Assembly (NCBI GenBank): GCA_016282415.1
Contig: JAEEKO010000006.1
Span: forward strand, 1 to 10,663
Source: Caryophanales bacterium
GTDB taxonomy: Bacteria > Bacillota_I > Bacilli_A > RF39 > UBA660
Length of the DNA: 10,663 nt
Direction: 5' to 3'
The position numbers and the translations under genes are program-made. This document shows positions 1-5,892 of the stretch, piece by piece (position 1 is the first letter of the stretch; every line of letters starts with the position of its first letter). The notes under the pieces are model-generated. The model saw only the letters and a program-made list of their open reading frames with translations. It did not search any database and had not been told where the DNA came from.

Positions 1-528
1 CCACAATTATTTGATTTAAAAGCATTCGTTGAAGAACATCGTAAAACAGAAATGCCTTCAATGCCTCATCCAGGAATGGGTATGGGACCAGGATTTGGTG
101 ATAACTTTAATCCTTTTGGTGGTGGAAAACCACAATCTCCACTTGATTTCGATAGTATGATGAAAGATATTGAAAAACGTATTAAAGAAATTGAAGAAGA
201 GGAAAAGAAGGAAGCCGAAGCTAAAGCAAAACAAAATGAACTAAATGATGATATCAGAATTCCAGACATTAAAAATGACTTTAATACCGTTAATGTTAAG
301 AATATTGATCAACTTGAACAAGATTTAACGCCAATTAACATTTATAATGAACCAGTTTTACCTAAGGAAGAAAAGGTTCCCGAAGTTAAACCTGAACCAG
401 TTTCAATTCCTACTCCAATAAAGGAAGAAAAGCCAATTATTAATGTTGATTCTGATAGTGTTATAGTTAATGAAAATGTTGTTACAGATGACGAATTCTT
501 TGATGACTTTTTTGGTGATGATGAATAA
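1..528 (+). CDS. Hypothetical low-complexity protein with acidic Phe-rich tail (5' end missing)
   Basis: The reading frame is open from base 1. The first ATG (52) has no Shine-Dalgarno sequence before it, and codons 1-17 read as ordinary protein (PQLFDLKAFVEEHRKTE), so this is the C-terminal 175 residues of a longer gene. In fragment numbering, residues 18-45 are rich in Met, Pro, Gly and Phe. Residues 49-80 form a charged Lys/Glu helix, probably a coiled coil. A Pro/Glu/Lys/Val linker follows, and the protein ends at residues 163-175 in DDEFFDDFFGDDE. I do not recognise a family. There is no membrane segment or catalytic motif in the visible part, so it is probably cytoplasmic. The acidic aromatic tail resembles short docking tails used for protein partners, but that is only an analogy. 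The stop codon lies inside a terminator hairpin, so this gene ends its transcript. Confidence 0.8.
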   Translation, partial: PQLFDLKAFVEEHRKTEMPSMPHPGMGMGPGFGDNFNPFGGGKPQSPLDFDSMMKDIEKRIKEIEEEEKKEAEAKAKQNELNDDIRIPDIKNDFNTVNVKNIDQLEQDLTPINIYNEPVLPKEEKVPEVKPEPVSIPTPIKEEKPIINVDSDSVIVNENVVTDDEFFDDFFGDDE

Positions 529-543
529 TCATCACTTTTTTTT
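515..543 (+). terminator. Intrinsic terminator overlapping the stop codon
   Basis: A perfect 8-bp stem (GTGATGAT at 515-522, ATCATCAC at 528-535) has a 5-base loop and is followed by eight T. The stop codon TAA of the upstream gene (526-528) sits across the loop and the start of the 3' arm, so the last codons form the 5' arm. Confidence 0.88.
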
Positions 544-569
544 GATTAATTTATATGATAAAATAATTA

Positions 570-575
570 TGTGAT
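570..575 (+). promoter_or_regulatory. Ribosome binding site deciding the TVP38-family start
   Basis: TGTGAT matches the GGTGAT half of the anti-SD complement (AAAGGAGGTGATC) and lies 4 bases before ATG 580. It contains the GTG at 571 that could otherwise be read as the start. The same GGTGA-type site occurs before other genes here, which favours ATG 580. Confidence 0.5.
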
Positions 576-579
576 AAAT

Positions 580-1167
580 ATGAAAGAATGGATAATGAAT
601 TTATACAGTAATTTAGAAACATTTATTTTAAGTATTGGTTACTATGGAATATTTGTTTCAACTATAATAATTGTTTTTGAATCAATTATTCCAATTATTC
701 CAGTTGGAGTCTTTTTCGCATTAAATTGTATGATTTTAGGAAAAATTCCGGGATTAATTTTTTCATATATCGGAACAATTATTGGATGTATGCTTTCATT
801 TTTATTAGTTAACAACTTTTTAAAAGATCGTTTCACAAGAATATTGAATAAGAGTAAGAATGGTAAGAAGGTTATTAATTTTGTTAATGGTGCTAATCTA
901 ACCAGTTTAGCGGTAATTATGGCTATTCCTTTTGCACCAGCATTCTTAATTAATGTAGCAGCTGGATTATCTGATAAGGTTAATCGTAAAACCTTCTTAA
1001 TAGCATTATTAATTGGTAAAGTCTTTTTAATATACTTCTGGGGATTCATTGGTGTTAGTTTAAAAGACAGTATCAGTAATCCAATAGTATTATTAAAAAT
1101 TGGAATTATGATTGTAATTGCTTATTTAGCAAGTAATATCGTAAATAAAAAGTTAGGAGTTAAATAA
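580..1167 (+). CDS. TVP38/TMEM64 family (VTT domain, DedA superfamily) membrane protein
   Basis: A polytopic inner-membrane protein of about 195 residues, the usual family size. After a short N-terminal helix come hydrophobic segments at roughly 15-33, 43-53, 59-80, 105-125, 140-160 and 165-185. Family-like features are the ESIIPIIP turn (34-41), the G-x3-G pair in FSYIGTIIGC (61-70), and the re-entrant style FAPAFLINVAAGLS segment followed by a Lys/Arg-marked loop and another Gly-rich helix. VTT-domain proteins are linked to lipid scrambling or transport; some DedA relatives carry undecaprenyl phosphate across the membrane. The exact substrate here is unknown. ATG 580 is preferred over GTG 571 because the GTG lies in the likely ribosome binding site. 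It shares an operon with rmuC, whose ATG begins one base after this stop codon. Assignment to TVP38 rather than classical DedA is by motif only. Confidence 0.82.
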   Translation: MKEWIMNLYSNLETFILSIGYYGIFVSTIIIVFESIIPIIPVGVFFALNCMILGKIPGLIFSYIGTIIGCMLSFLLVNNFLKDRFTRILNKSKNGKKVINFVNGANLTSLAVIMAIPFAPAFLINVAAGLSDKVNRKTFLIALLIGKVFLIYFWGFIGVSLKDSISNPIVLLKIGIMIVIAYLASNIVNKKLGVK

Positions 1168-1168
1168 T

Positions 1169-2248
1169 ATGGAATATATAATTATTAGTTTATTAGGAAT
1201 TATTATTATCTTAATGATTATTCTTTTATTTAAGAAAAAAGATTCAAAGGACGATATTGAACGTTTAGGGCGTTTTGAAACTAATATTATGAAAGAAATT
1301 AGTGATTTTAAATTTGATTGTTCTAAGTTAATGAATGATGATTTCTTAAAGATGAATGAGTTAATTGCAAAACAAATTAAAGAACTAGATAATAAAGTTA
1401 ATGAACGAATTGATAAAAATTTTGATAAAACTAATAAAACCTTTAATAATGTTTTAGAACGTTTAACAAAGATTGATGAAGCTCAAAAGAAAATTGATAG
1501 TTTATCAAGTGATATCGTGTCATTACAAAGCGTTTTAACCGACAAGAAAACTCGAGGTATTTTTGGTGAAGTAAATTTAAATTATATTTTAGTTAGTATT
1601 TTCGGTGATAACAATAAACAAATATATGATATTCAACATAAGTTAAGCAATGGAATGATTGCAGATGCGACAATATTTGCACCAGATCCTTTAGGTACAA
1701 TTTGTGTTGATTCAAAATTTCCGCTAGAAAATTATGAACGTATGACGGATCGTAATTTAAGTAAGGAACTACGTGATGCATCATTGAAGTTATTTAAGAG
1801 TGATGTCAAAAAACATATTGATGCAATTAGCACAAAATACATTATTCCAGGTGAAACTAGTAACGAAGCAATTATGTTCCTACCAGCTGAAGCCATATTT
1901 GCTGAAATAAATGCATATCATCCTGACTTAGTTAAGTATGCTTATGAACATAAAGTATGGATTTGTGGGCCAACTACTTTAATGGCAACTTTATCAATTA
2001 TTGGTATGATTCTAAAGAACTTAGAACGTGATAAATATACTAAGGTAATTCATGATGAATTAAATAAATTAAGCTTCGAATTTGATCGTTATCGCGAACG
2101 TTGGAATAAATTATCAAAGAGTATAGATACTGTATCTAAAGATGTAAAAGACATTCATGTTACAACTGATAAGATAACGAAACGCTTTGATTCGATTAAT
2201 CATGTTGACCGTGCGTTAATTGCTGATCAAAATGATGAAGAAGAATAA
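1169..2248 (+). CDS. rmuC: RmuC family DNA recombination protein
   Basis: A 359-residue protein with an N-terminal membrane anchor (residues 2-21), a long charged coiled coil (about 25-125), and the RmuC domain (about 126-345). Recognisable conserved blocks are KTRGIFGEVNL (127-137), VDSKFPLENY (180-189), FLPAEAIFAE (237-246) and GPTTLMATL (267-275). RmuC was found in E. coli as a protein that limits inversion at short inverted repeats. The domain is predicted to have a restriction-nuclease-like fold, and D166, D181 and K183 fit a PD-(D/E)xK pattern; activity is inferred. It starts one base after the upstream stop and has AGGAG before its ATG, so it is translated from the same transcript as the TVP38-family gene. 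The C-terminal Glu-rich end runs into a shared terminator. Confidence 0.95.
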   Translation: MEYIIISLLGIIIILMIILLFKKKDSKDDIERLGRFETNIMKEISDFKFDCSKLMNDDFLKMNELIAKQIKELDNKVNERIDKNFDKTNKTFNNVLERLTKIDEAQKKIDSLSSDIVSLQSVLTDKKTRGIFGEVNLNYILVSIFGDNNKQIYDIQHKLSNGMIADATIFAPDPLGTICVDSKFPLENYERMTDRNLSKELRDASLKLFKSDVKKHIDAISTKYIIPGETSNEAIMFLPAEAIFAEINAYHPDLVKYAYEHKVWICGPTTLMATLSIIGMILKNLERDKYTKVIHDELNKLSFEFDRYRERWNKLSKSIDTVSKDVKDIHVTTDKITKRFDSINHVDRALIADQNDEEE

Positions 2249-2272
2249 AACTTCCTTAATAGGAAGTTTTTT
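2247..2272. terminator. Bidirectional terminator between rmuC and uppP
   Basis: A perfect 10-bp stem (AAAACTTCCT at 2247-2256, AGGAAGTTTT at 2261-2270) with a TAAT loop. T runs follow on both strands, and the rmuC and uppP stop codons abut opposite ends, so one hairpin can serve both convergent genes. Confidence 0.9.
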
Positions 2273-3074
2273 AATGGAAATAAATAATAATAAATATTAC
2301 TAGTAATAAGCAATAGACAGAAAAGTACCATAATTTATTATTTTTAATTTGTTTAATTAACCATTGATAAGAAAAGTAAGTAGTAACAAAGGTAGTTAAA
2401 AAACTAATTCCATATAGTATTAATAATGAAGAATCAATATTAATAAGATAGGGAATATCGATTATGATACTTGCTAAACTGACCGGAAAATATAACATGA
2501 AAGTATATTTAATTGCGTCATCTTTTTTGATATTTAATAGTAATAATATGGTTAAAACCATTCCACTACGACTTATTCCTGGAAGCATAGCAATAGCCTG
2601 AAATAAACCAATTACGATCGCTTCTATTACCGTTATAGTAGTATCTTTTCTATTGCCTTTTTTAAAATTTGCAACTAATAAACTAACGGCGGTTATGATA
2701 AAGGCAATAGTAATCATTGTAATGCTATTTAGGTATTTATCAATGATGTCTTTTAATAGGAAGCCAATAATGAAAGTGGGGATGCTACTGATTATAATTC
2801 TTAAAAAATAATTATAATCAGTTTGGTATTTTTCTTGTTTCTTAGTAATAAAGAAGTAGGTATTTACTAGAATCTTTTTGATATCTTTAAAATAAATAAT
2901 CATTATGGCTAAGAAAGACGCAAAGTTGAGTAGAACTAAGAATTCAATATCATTAAAAAGATTGGTATTAAATATTGCTTTAAACAAAGTTATATGACCA
3001 CTACTTGAAATTGGTAATGGCTCGGTAAATCCTTGGATTAATCCAAATATAATGTAGATTATTAGCTTAATCAT
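2271..3074 (-). CDS. uppP: Undecaprenyl-diphosphatase UppP (BacA family)
   Basis: An integral membrane phosphatase that converts undecaprenyl diphosphate to undecaprenyl phosphate, recycling the lipid carrier for peptidoglycan and wall polymers; overproduction gives bacitracin resistance in other species. It has 267 residues, normal for the family. Both signature motifs are present: QGFTEPLPISSSGH at residues 14-27, with the conserved E18, S23-S25 and H27, and PGISRSG at 165-171, with R169. At least seven hydrophobic helices fill the rest. The start is fixed by AGGTGAC (3078-3084 on the plus strand) three bases from the ATG. It is transcribed alone, convergent to rmuC and divergent from the small membrane protein at 3120. 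The protein is somewhat shorter in its loops than Proteobacterial BacA but lacks no key residue I can see. Confidence 0.95.
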   Translation of the reverse strand: MIKLIIYIIFGLIQGFTEPLPISSSGHITLFKAIFNTNLFNDIEFLVLLNFASFLAIMIIYFKDIKKILVNTYFFITKKQEKYQTDYNYFLRIIISSIPTFIIGFLLKDIIDKYLNSITMITIAFIITAVSLLVANFKKGNRKDTTITVIEAIVIGLFQAIAMLPGISRSGMVLTILLLLNIKKDDAIKYTFMLYFPVSLASIIIDIPYLINIDSSLLILYGISFLTTFVTTYFSYQWLIKQIKNNKLWYFSVYCLLLVIFIIIYFH

Positions 3075-3119
3075 AATGTCACCTAGTAATATATATTCAC
3101 TAATGTAATATAAATTACT
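3075..3119. promoter_or_regulatory. Divergent intergenic region between uppP and the 63-residue ORF
   Basis: These 45 bases must carry the uppP promoter and, if the ORF at 3120 is real, its promoter too. The region holds the uppP ribosome binding site (AGGTGAC, minus strand) and AT-rich -10-like stretches: TATATT on the minus strand at 3088-3093, and TAATATAAA on the plus strand at 3106-3114. I cannot pick convincing -35 boxes. No inverted-repeat operator is obvious. Confidence 0.35.
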
Positions 3120-3311
3120 ATGAAAAAGATGCTATTTAATCTTATATTGTTAATTGTTTTATCCTTTTTTATAGCAATACTGTTGGTTTCGATAAGTCAT
3201 TATTTAATTTACCATTCTTTTATTGCTTATATTGGTTATAATTTAAAAAATGGTGTTATTGAAATAATTATAATTACTTTTGGAACATTAGTAGGTATAA
3301 ATCGCCAATAA
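3120..3311 (+). CDS. Small two-helix membrane protein, unknown function
   Basis: A 63-residue ORF starting MKKMLFNLILL. Two hydrophobic segments (about 5-27 and 35-58) are separated by a short His/Tyr-containing turn; the ends are polar. Length and composition fit a small membrane protein, but no family is recognised. There is no Shine-Dalgarno sequence before the ATG, only TAATATAAATTACT, so either translation is weak or leaderless, or the ORF is spurious. It lies 29 bases before the lipoprotein gene in the same direction, so the two may be co-transcribed. The AT-rich composition makes hydrophobic ORFs of this size possible by chance; I consider it slightly more likely real than not. Confidence 0.5.
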   Translation: MKKMLFNLILLIVLSFFIAILLVSISHYLIYHSFIAYIGYNLKNGVIEIIIITFGTLVGINRQ

Positions 3312-3340
3312 TTGTTAAGAATATTAGTGAGGAGATAAAA

Positions 3341-3874
3341 ATGAAAAAAATAATTGTGGCGATTTGTTTAATTTTGATAATGTGTACTTGTGGTTGCGGA
3401 AACATGAGTGCCAAGCGAGCGGTGATTAATTATTTAGATAATTATCGTAATTATTCTGATGATGTAAAAAATAATGTTGAAAAAGTAATGGAGGATTTAT
3501 CTCTTACTGACTCACAACGCGAGATGTATCAAAAAATATTTAAAAATCAATATGAAAATATGACATATAAGATTTTAGATGAAAAATATGATGGTGATAA
3601 TTGTGATGTTTTAGTTCGCGTAACAGTTTATGATTTATATACTTCCCAAATGAATGCAGAACAGTATCTAAATGATTATCCGGATAATTTTATCGTTGAT
3701 GGAGTTAAAGATACAGTAAAATTTCTAGATTATAAATTAGAACAAATGCAAAACCAAACAGATACCGTAGACTATGAAATAACCTTTAAAGTAAAAAAAG
3801 AAAATCATAAGTGGGTTGTTGTGCAGCCATCAAGCGATGATTTGGCAAAATTAAATGGAACATATTCAAAATAA
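3341..3874 (+). CDS. Putative lipoprotein with C-terminal NTF2-like-style fold, unknown function
   Basis: A 177-residue exported protein. MKKIIVAICLILIMCTCGCG is a short lipoprotein-type signal peptide. Either C17 or C19 could be the acylated cysteine; C19, with Gly at -1, fits the lipobox better. The mature part is a helix-rich N-terminal half (ending near ENMTYKIL) and a beta-rich C-terminal half ending HKWVVVQPSSDDLAKLNGTY. This layout is common in small Firmicute lipoproteins with an NTF2/DUF4878-like fold, but that assignment is by style only. GAGGAG before the ATG supports the start. It should sit on the outer face of the membrane. A stop-overlapping terminator ends the transcript. Confidence 0.85.
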   Translation: MKKIIVAICLILIMCTCGCGNMSAKRAVINYLDNYRNYSDDVKNNVEKVMEDLSLTDSQREMYQKIFKNQYENMTYKILDEKYDGDNCDVLVRVTVYDLYTSQMNAEQYLNDYPDNFIVDGVKDTVKFLDYKLEQMQNQTDTVDYEITFKVKKENHKWVVVQPSSDDLAKLNGTYSK

Positions 3875-3901
3875 ATAAAGATTTTCTCTTTATTTTTTTT
3901 T
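3873..3901 (+). terminator. Intrinsic terminator after the lipoprotein gene
   Basis: A 9-bp perfect stem (AAATAAAGA at 3873-3881, TCTTTATTT at 3887-3895) with loop TTTTC, running into nine consecutive T (3893-3901). The stem is A+T-rich and therefore weak, but the T tract is long. The stop codon (3872-3874) overlaps the 5' arm. Confidence 0.75.
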
Positions 3902-3917
3902 GCATTTAAGATATAAT
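3889..3917 (+). promoter_or_regulatory. Probable sigma-A promoter for the LEA-like gene
   Basis: A consensus -10 TATAAT (3912-3917) is preceded at 17 bases by a weak -35 (TTTATT, 3889-3894) lying in the upstream terminator. The predicted start of transcription near 3924 would leave a leader of about 27 bases. The position of this -10 argues against starting the gene upstream at TTG 3900. Confidence 0.55.
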
Positions 3918-3940
3918 AAATATATGGTAGATAATAGGAT

Positions 3941-3947
3941 AGGTGAT
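3941..3947 (+). promoter_or_regulatory. Ribosome binding site deciding start 3951
   Basis: AGGTGAT, part of the anti-SD complement, lies three bases before ATG 3951. The in-frame TTG 3900 and ATG 3924 have no such site, and the -10 box lies between TTG 3900 and this site, so ATG 3951 is the supported start. Confidence 0.7.
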
Positions 3948-3950
3948 GTT

Positions 3951-5573
3951 ATGGTAACTGATTTTGATTTTGAAGAACTACTAGAAAAATATAATAATAA
4001 TTCAGATCGTGTATCTGAAGTTGAAGCAGCTTTAGAAAAATACTACGAATCAATGAAAACGTTACAAGATAGTGCGGTTATATTGGGTGATAATCAACTT
4101 AATGATTTATTAGAAGAATACAAAAAATTAGATATTAATAAAATGCCTAACCGTATAATTCAAGTTGATGGTGCTTTAAAGGCATATAATGAATTTATGA
4201 AAGAATTACAGGAATGTGCTGCTGAATTACGTGATATTGAAAAAACAATAAGTGAAAATCCTAAAAAAGCTTTTGTACTAGCTTCACGTATTATAGAAAT
4301 ACAAACTAGAATGAAGGCCATTAGTGAAGAAGCCGATAAATGTTTAAGTGTAATAAATAATGAAAATAGCTTGGATAAAGTTGTTAAAGAAGAAATAGTT
4401 GAAAAGGTTGAAAAAACCAATGAAACTATACAAAAAGAGAAAAAAGAAGCAATCAAGAAAGCTGATAATACAGTAAAGAAAGCTAAATCTAAAAAAACAG
4501 CTATTAGCAAAATGAGTAGATCTGAACTATTAGAAGTATGTAAGGAACATAACTTTAAATGTAAAGGTTTATCTAGATTATCAAAAGAGGACTTAGCAAA
4601 ATTCGTTAAAGCAAGTTTAAAAAATGAAAAGAAAAATGCTGCTCCTGTTAATCCAGTTCCTAATGAACCAGTAAAGGTTGAAGAATATAATAAACATATT
4701 TTCCATGCTGTACCTGGACCGAAAGTAGATTTCACAAAAGAAACTGAACCTTTATTCAAGAATATAGATAAATATGATGATGAATTAAATAAAATGCGTG
4801 CTGAAGAAATTAAAGCAGCCAAGAATCCTAGCGAATTAGCTGGAATGGGAATTCAACCATTTGAAGTTAAAAACAATGAAGTTACTAAGGTTGAGCCAAA
4901 GAAACATAAAGTAGTAGCAATTAATAAAGTTCCAAAAGAAACTGCTACCAAAGTATTTGGATTATTAAAAAGCGGTAAAGCTAAAATCGCTGAGTTTGGT
5001 AAAAAAGCCATCGATTTTGTAAAAGATAAAGCTACGGTAGTTAAAACCAATCTTACTGAAACTAAAGATTTTGCAGTAGAACATATTAAAACTGGTGCTG
5101 AAGCTGCTAAAAACAACTTTGCTGAATTCAGTCAAGATATGAAAGCAAAAGCAACTACTTTCAAGGACAATGTTGCTTATGAAGCAAAACAAACTGGTGA
5201 AGTATTTAAAGATTTTTCAGAATCAGTTGTTATGATGGCACAAGATGTTCCAGATGATATTAAAAAAGCTAAAGAAAGCGTAGCAAATAGCATGGCTAAA
5301 CCGGTTAATGCCGTAAAAGGTTTTGCTAACAATGTATCTGAGAAAGCTACAGAGTTTAAAGCTGCAGCAGCTGAAAAGGCTGAAAGCATTAAAGAAAATG
5401 TGACTGGAACTAGACCTGTTTATTTAGATGAAAGAGCAGAGCAATATAAAGATTATGAAAATATATCTAATTCAGATAAGCCAAAATTTGATTATAAATT
5501 AGCGGCAGAAATAAATAGAATTTTGGCTAAGAGCAATATAAATCAAGAAGAGAATCATAGACATTTGGCATAA
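3951..5573 (+). CDS. Repeat-rich protein: tandem helical N-terminal repeat, SAP-like motif, LEA-like C-terminal helices
   Basis: A soluble 540-residue protein with no signal peptide or membrane segment. Residues 10-42 and 53-91 are a diverged duplication (LLE-[KE]-Y ... ALxxYxExMKxLQxxA). A Lys/Glu coiled coil (140-182) leads to a motif at 187-223, SKMSRSELLEVCKEHNFKCK and a following KEDLAKFVKASL, which resembles SAP/Rho-N helix-turn-helix motifs that bind nucleic acid. Residues 230-310 are a Pro-containing linker with a distinctive HIFHAVPGPKVDF segment. Residues 330-486 are Ala/Lys/Phe-rich amphipathic helices with recurring F-x2-x-K/A patterns, like group-3 LEA or YtxH-type stress proteins. 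A short tail (FDYKLAAEINRILAKSNI) ends it. The whole protein is not one I recognise. It is followed 21 bases later by a DUF1292 gene, apparently in one operon. Cytoplasmic, possibly nucleoid-associated or protective; function is inferred only from composition. Confidence 0.88.
   Translation: MVTDFDFEELLEKYNNNSDRVSEVEAALEKYYESMKTLQDSAVILGDNQLNDLLEEYKKLDINKMPNRIIQVDGALKAYNEFMKELQECAAELRDIEKTISENPKKAFVLASRIIEIQTRMKAISEEADKCLSVINNENSLDKVVKEEIVEKVEKTNETIQKEKKEAIKKADNTVKKAKSKKTAISKMSRSELLEVCKEHNFKCKGLSRLSKEDLAKFVKASLKNEKKNAAPVNPVPNEPVKVEEYNKHIFHAVPGPKVDFTKETEPLFKNIDKYDDELNKMRAEEIKAAKNPSELAGMGIQPFEVKNNEVTKVEPKKHKVVAINKVPKETATKVFGLLKSGKAKIAEFGKKAIDFVKDKATVVKTNLTETKDFAVEHIKTGAEAAKNNFAEFSQDMKAKATTFKDNVAYEAKQTGEVFKDFSESVVMMAQDVPDDIKKAKESVANSMAKPVNAVKGFANNVSEKATEFKAAAAEKAESIKENVTGTRPVYLDERAEQYKDYENISNSDKPKFDYKLAAEINRILAKSNINQEENHRHLA
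3978..4223 (+). repeat. Diverged tandem duplication coding the N-terminal helical repeat
   Basis: Two units within the protein (residues 10-42 and 53-91) align as LLEKY/LLEEY, then RVSEVEAALEKYYESMKTLQ with RIIQVDGALKAYNEFMKELQ. It is clear in protein but not in DNA, so it is an old duplication. Confidence 0.7.
4509..4619 (+). other. SAP/Rho-N-like motif region
   Basis: Codes for residues 187-223 of the LEA-like gene product. The pattern S-[RK]-x-E-L-L-x-x-C-x-x-x-x-[FI]-x2-K-G-L-S-x-[LK]-S-K-E-D-L-x-K-[FL] matches the helix-extended-helix SAP or Rho N-terminal type. Nucleic-acid binding is a family expectation, not shown here. Confidence 0.5.
4938..5408 (+). repeat. LEA-like amphipathic helix repeat region
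   Basis: Codes for residues 330-486, a series of imperfect about 11-residue units such as KDKATVVKTNL, KAKATTFKDNV and NVSEKATEFKA, with Ala/Lys/Asp/Phe in periodic positions. It is protein-level periodicity with poor DNA conservation. Confidence 0.6.
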
Positions 5574-5594
5574 TAGTGAAGGAGATAGTGGATT

Positions 5595-5852
5595 ATGGAT
5601 AGATTAGAAGCAATTACATTAGAAAACGATTTACAATATGTTATTATTAGTACCCTTAATCATCATGATAATGCCTATATATTAGTTGCTAATATTACAG
5701 ATAATGAACCAAGTGAAGAGTTAGAAATATTTAAAGCTACTCAAGGAAGCGATGGTTTAAAAGTTGAAGATATTGTTGATGAAGCTACATATAATGAAGT
5801 AAAATCAATATTTGATGAAAAACTTAAAAAGTTTGCTGAAAATAATGCTTAA
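5595..5852 (+). CDS. DUF1292 family protein
   Basis: An 85-residue protein with the compact beta-rich shape and the pattern of DUF1292 (YrzB-type) proteins: an N-terminal strand pair around residues 5-20, YILVANIT (28-35), an acidic middle, and an EIVDE-like end with a helix (EATYNEVKSIFDEKLKKFAE). The ribosome binding site AAGGAGAT precedes ATG 5595. It is 21 bases after the LEA-like gene and probably shares its promoter. DUF1292 members have no established biochemical role; in many Bacillota they sit beside ruvX-type genes, so this LEA-like neighbour is atypical. The transcript ends at a terminator formed from the last codons. Confidence 0.8.
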   Translation: MDRLEAITLENDLQYVIISTLNHHDNAYILVANITDNEPSEELEIFKATQGSDGLKVEDIVDEATYNEVKSIFDEKLKKFAENNA

Positions 5853-5871
5853 TTAAGCATTATTTTTTTTT
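5841..5871 (+). terminator. Intrinsic terminator built into the end of the DUF1292 gene
   Basis: A perfect 24-base palindrome (5841-5864) with up to 12 bp, practical stem 10 bp and an AATT loop, followed by nine T (5863-5871). The stop codon TAA (5850-5852) is in the hairpin, and the last codons (Asn-Asn-Ala) form the 5' arm. Confidence 0.9.
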
Positions 5872-5892
5872 AGCAGTCATATATATTACTTG

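Noticed and set aside
642..1049. 135-residue minus-strand ORF inside the TVP38-family gene
   Set aside because: It is an antisense shadow of a strongly supported membrane-protein frame, with no ribosome binding site or family features.
3900..3950. Upstream TTG extension of the LEA-like gene (MHLRYNKYMVDNRIGDV...)
   Set aside because: The extension crosses the T tract of the upstream terminator and the TATAAT box; ATG 3951 has a matching ribosome binding site.
4160..4822. 220-residue minus-strand ORF inside the LEA-like gene
   Set aside because: A Ser/Phe/Leu-rich mirror of the Lys/Glu codons of the plus-strand gene; similar shadows at 4853-5389 have the same cause.
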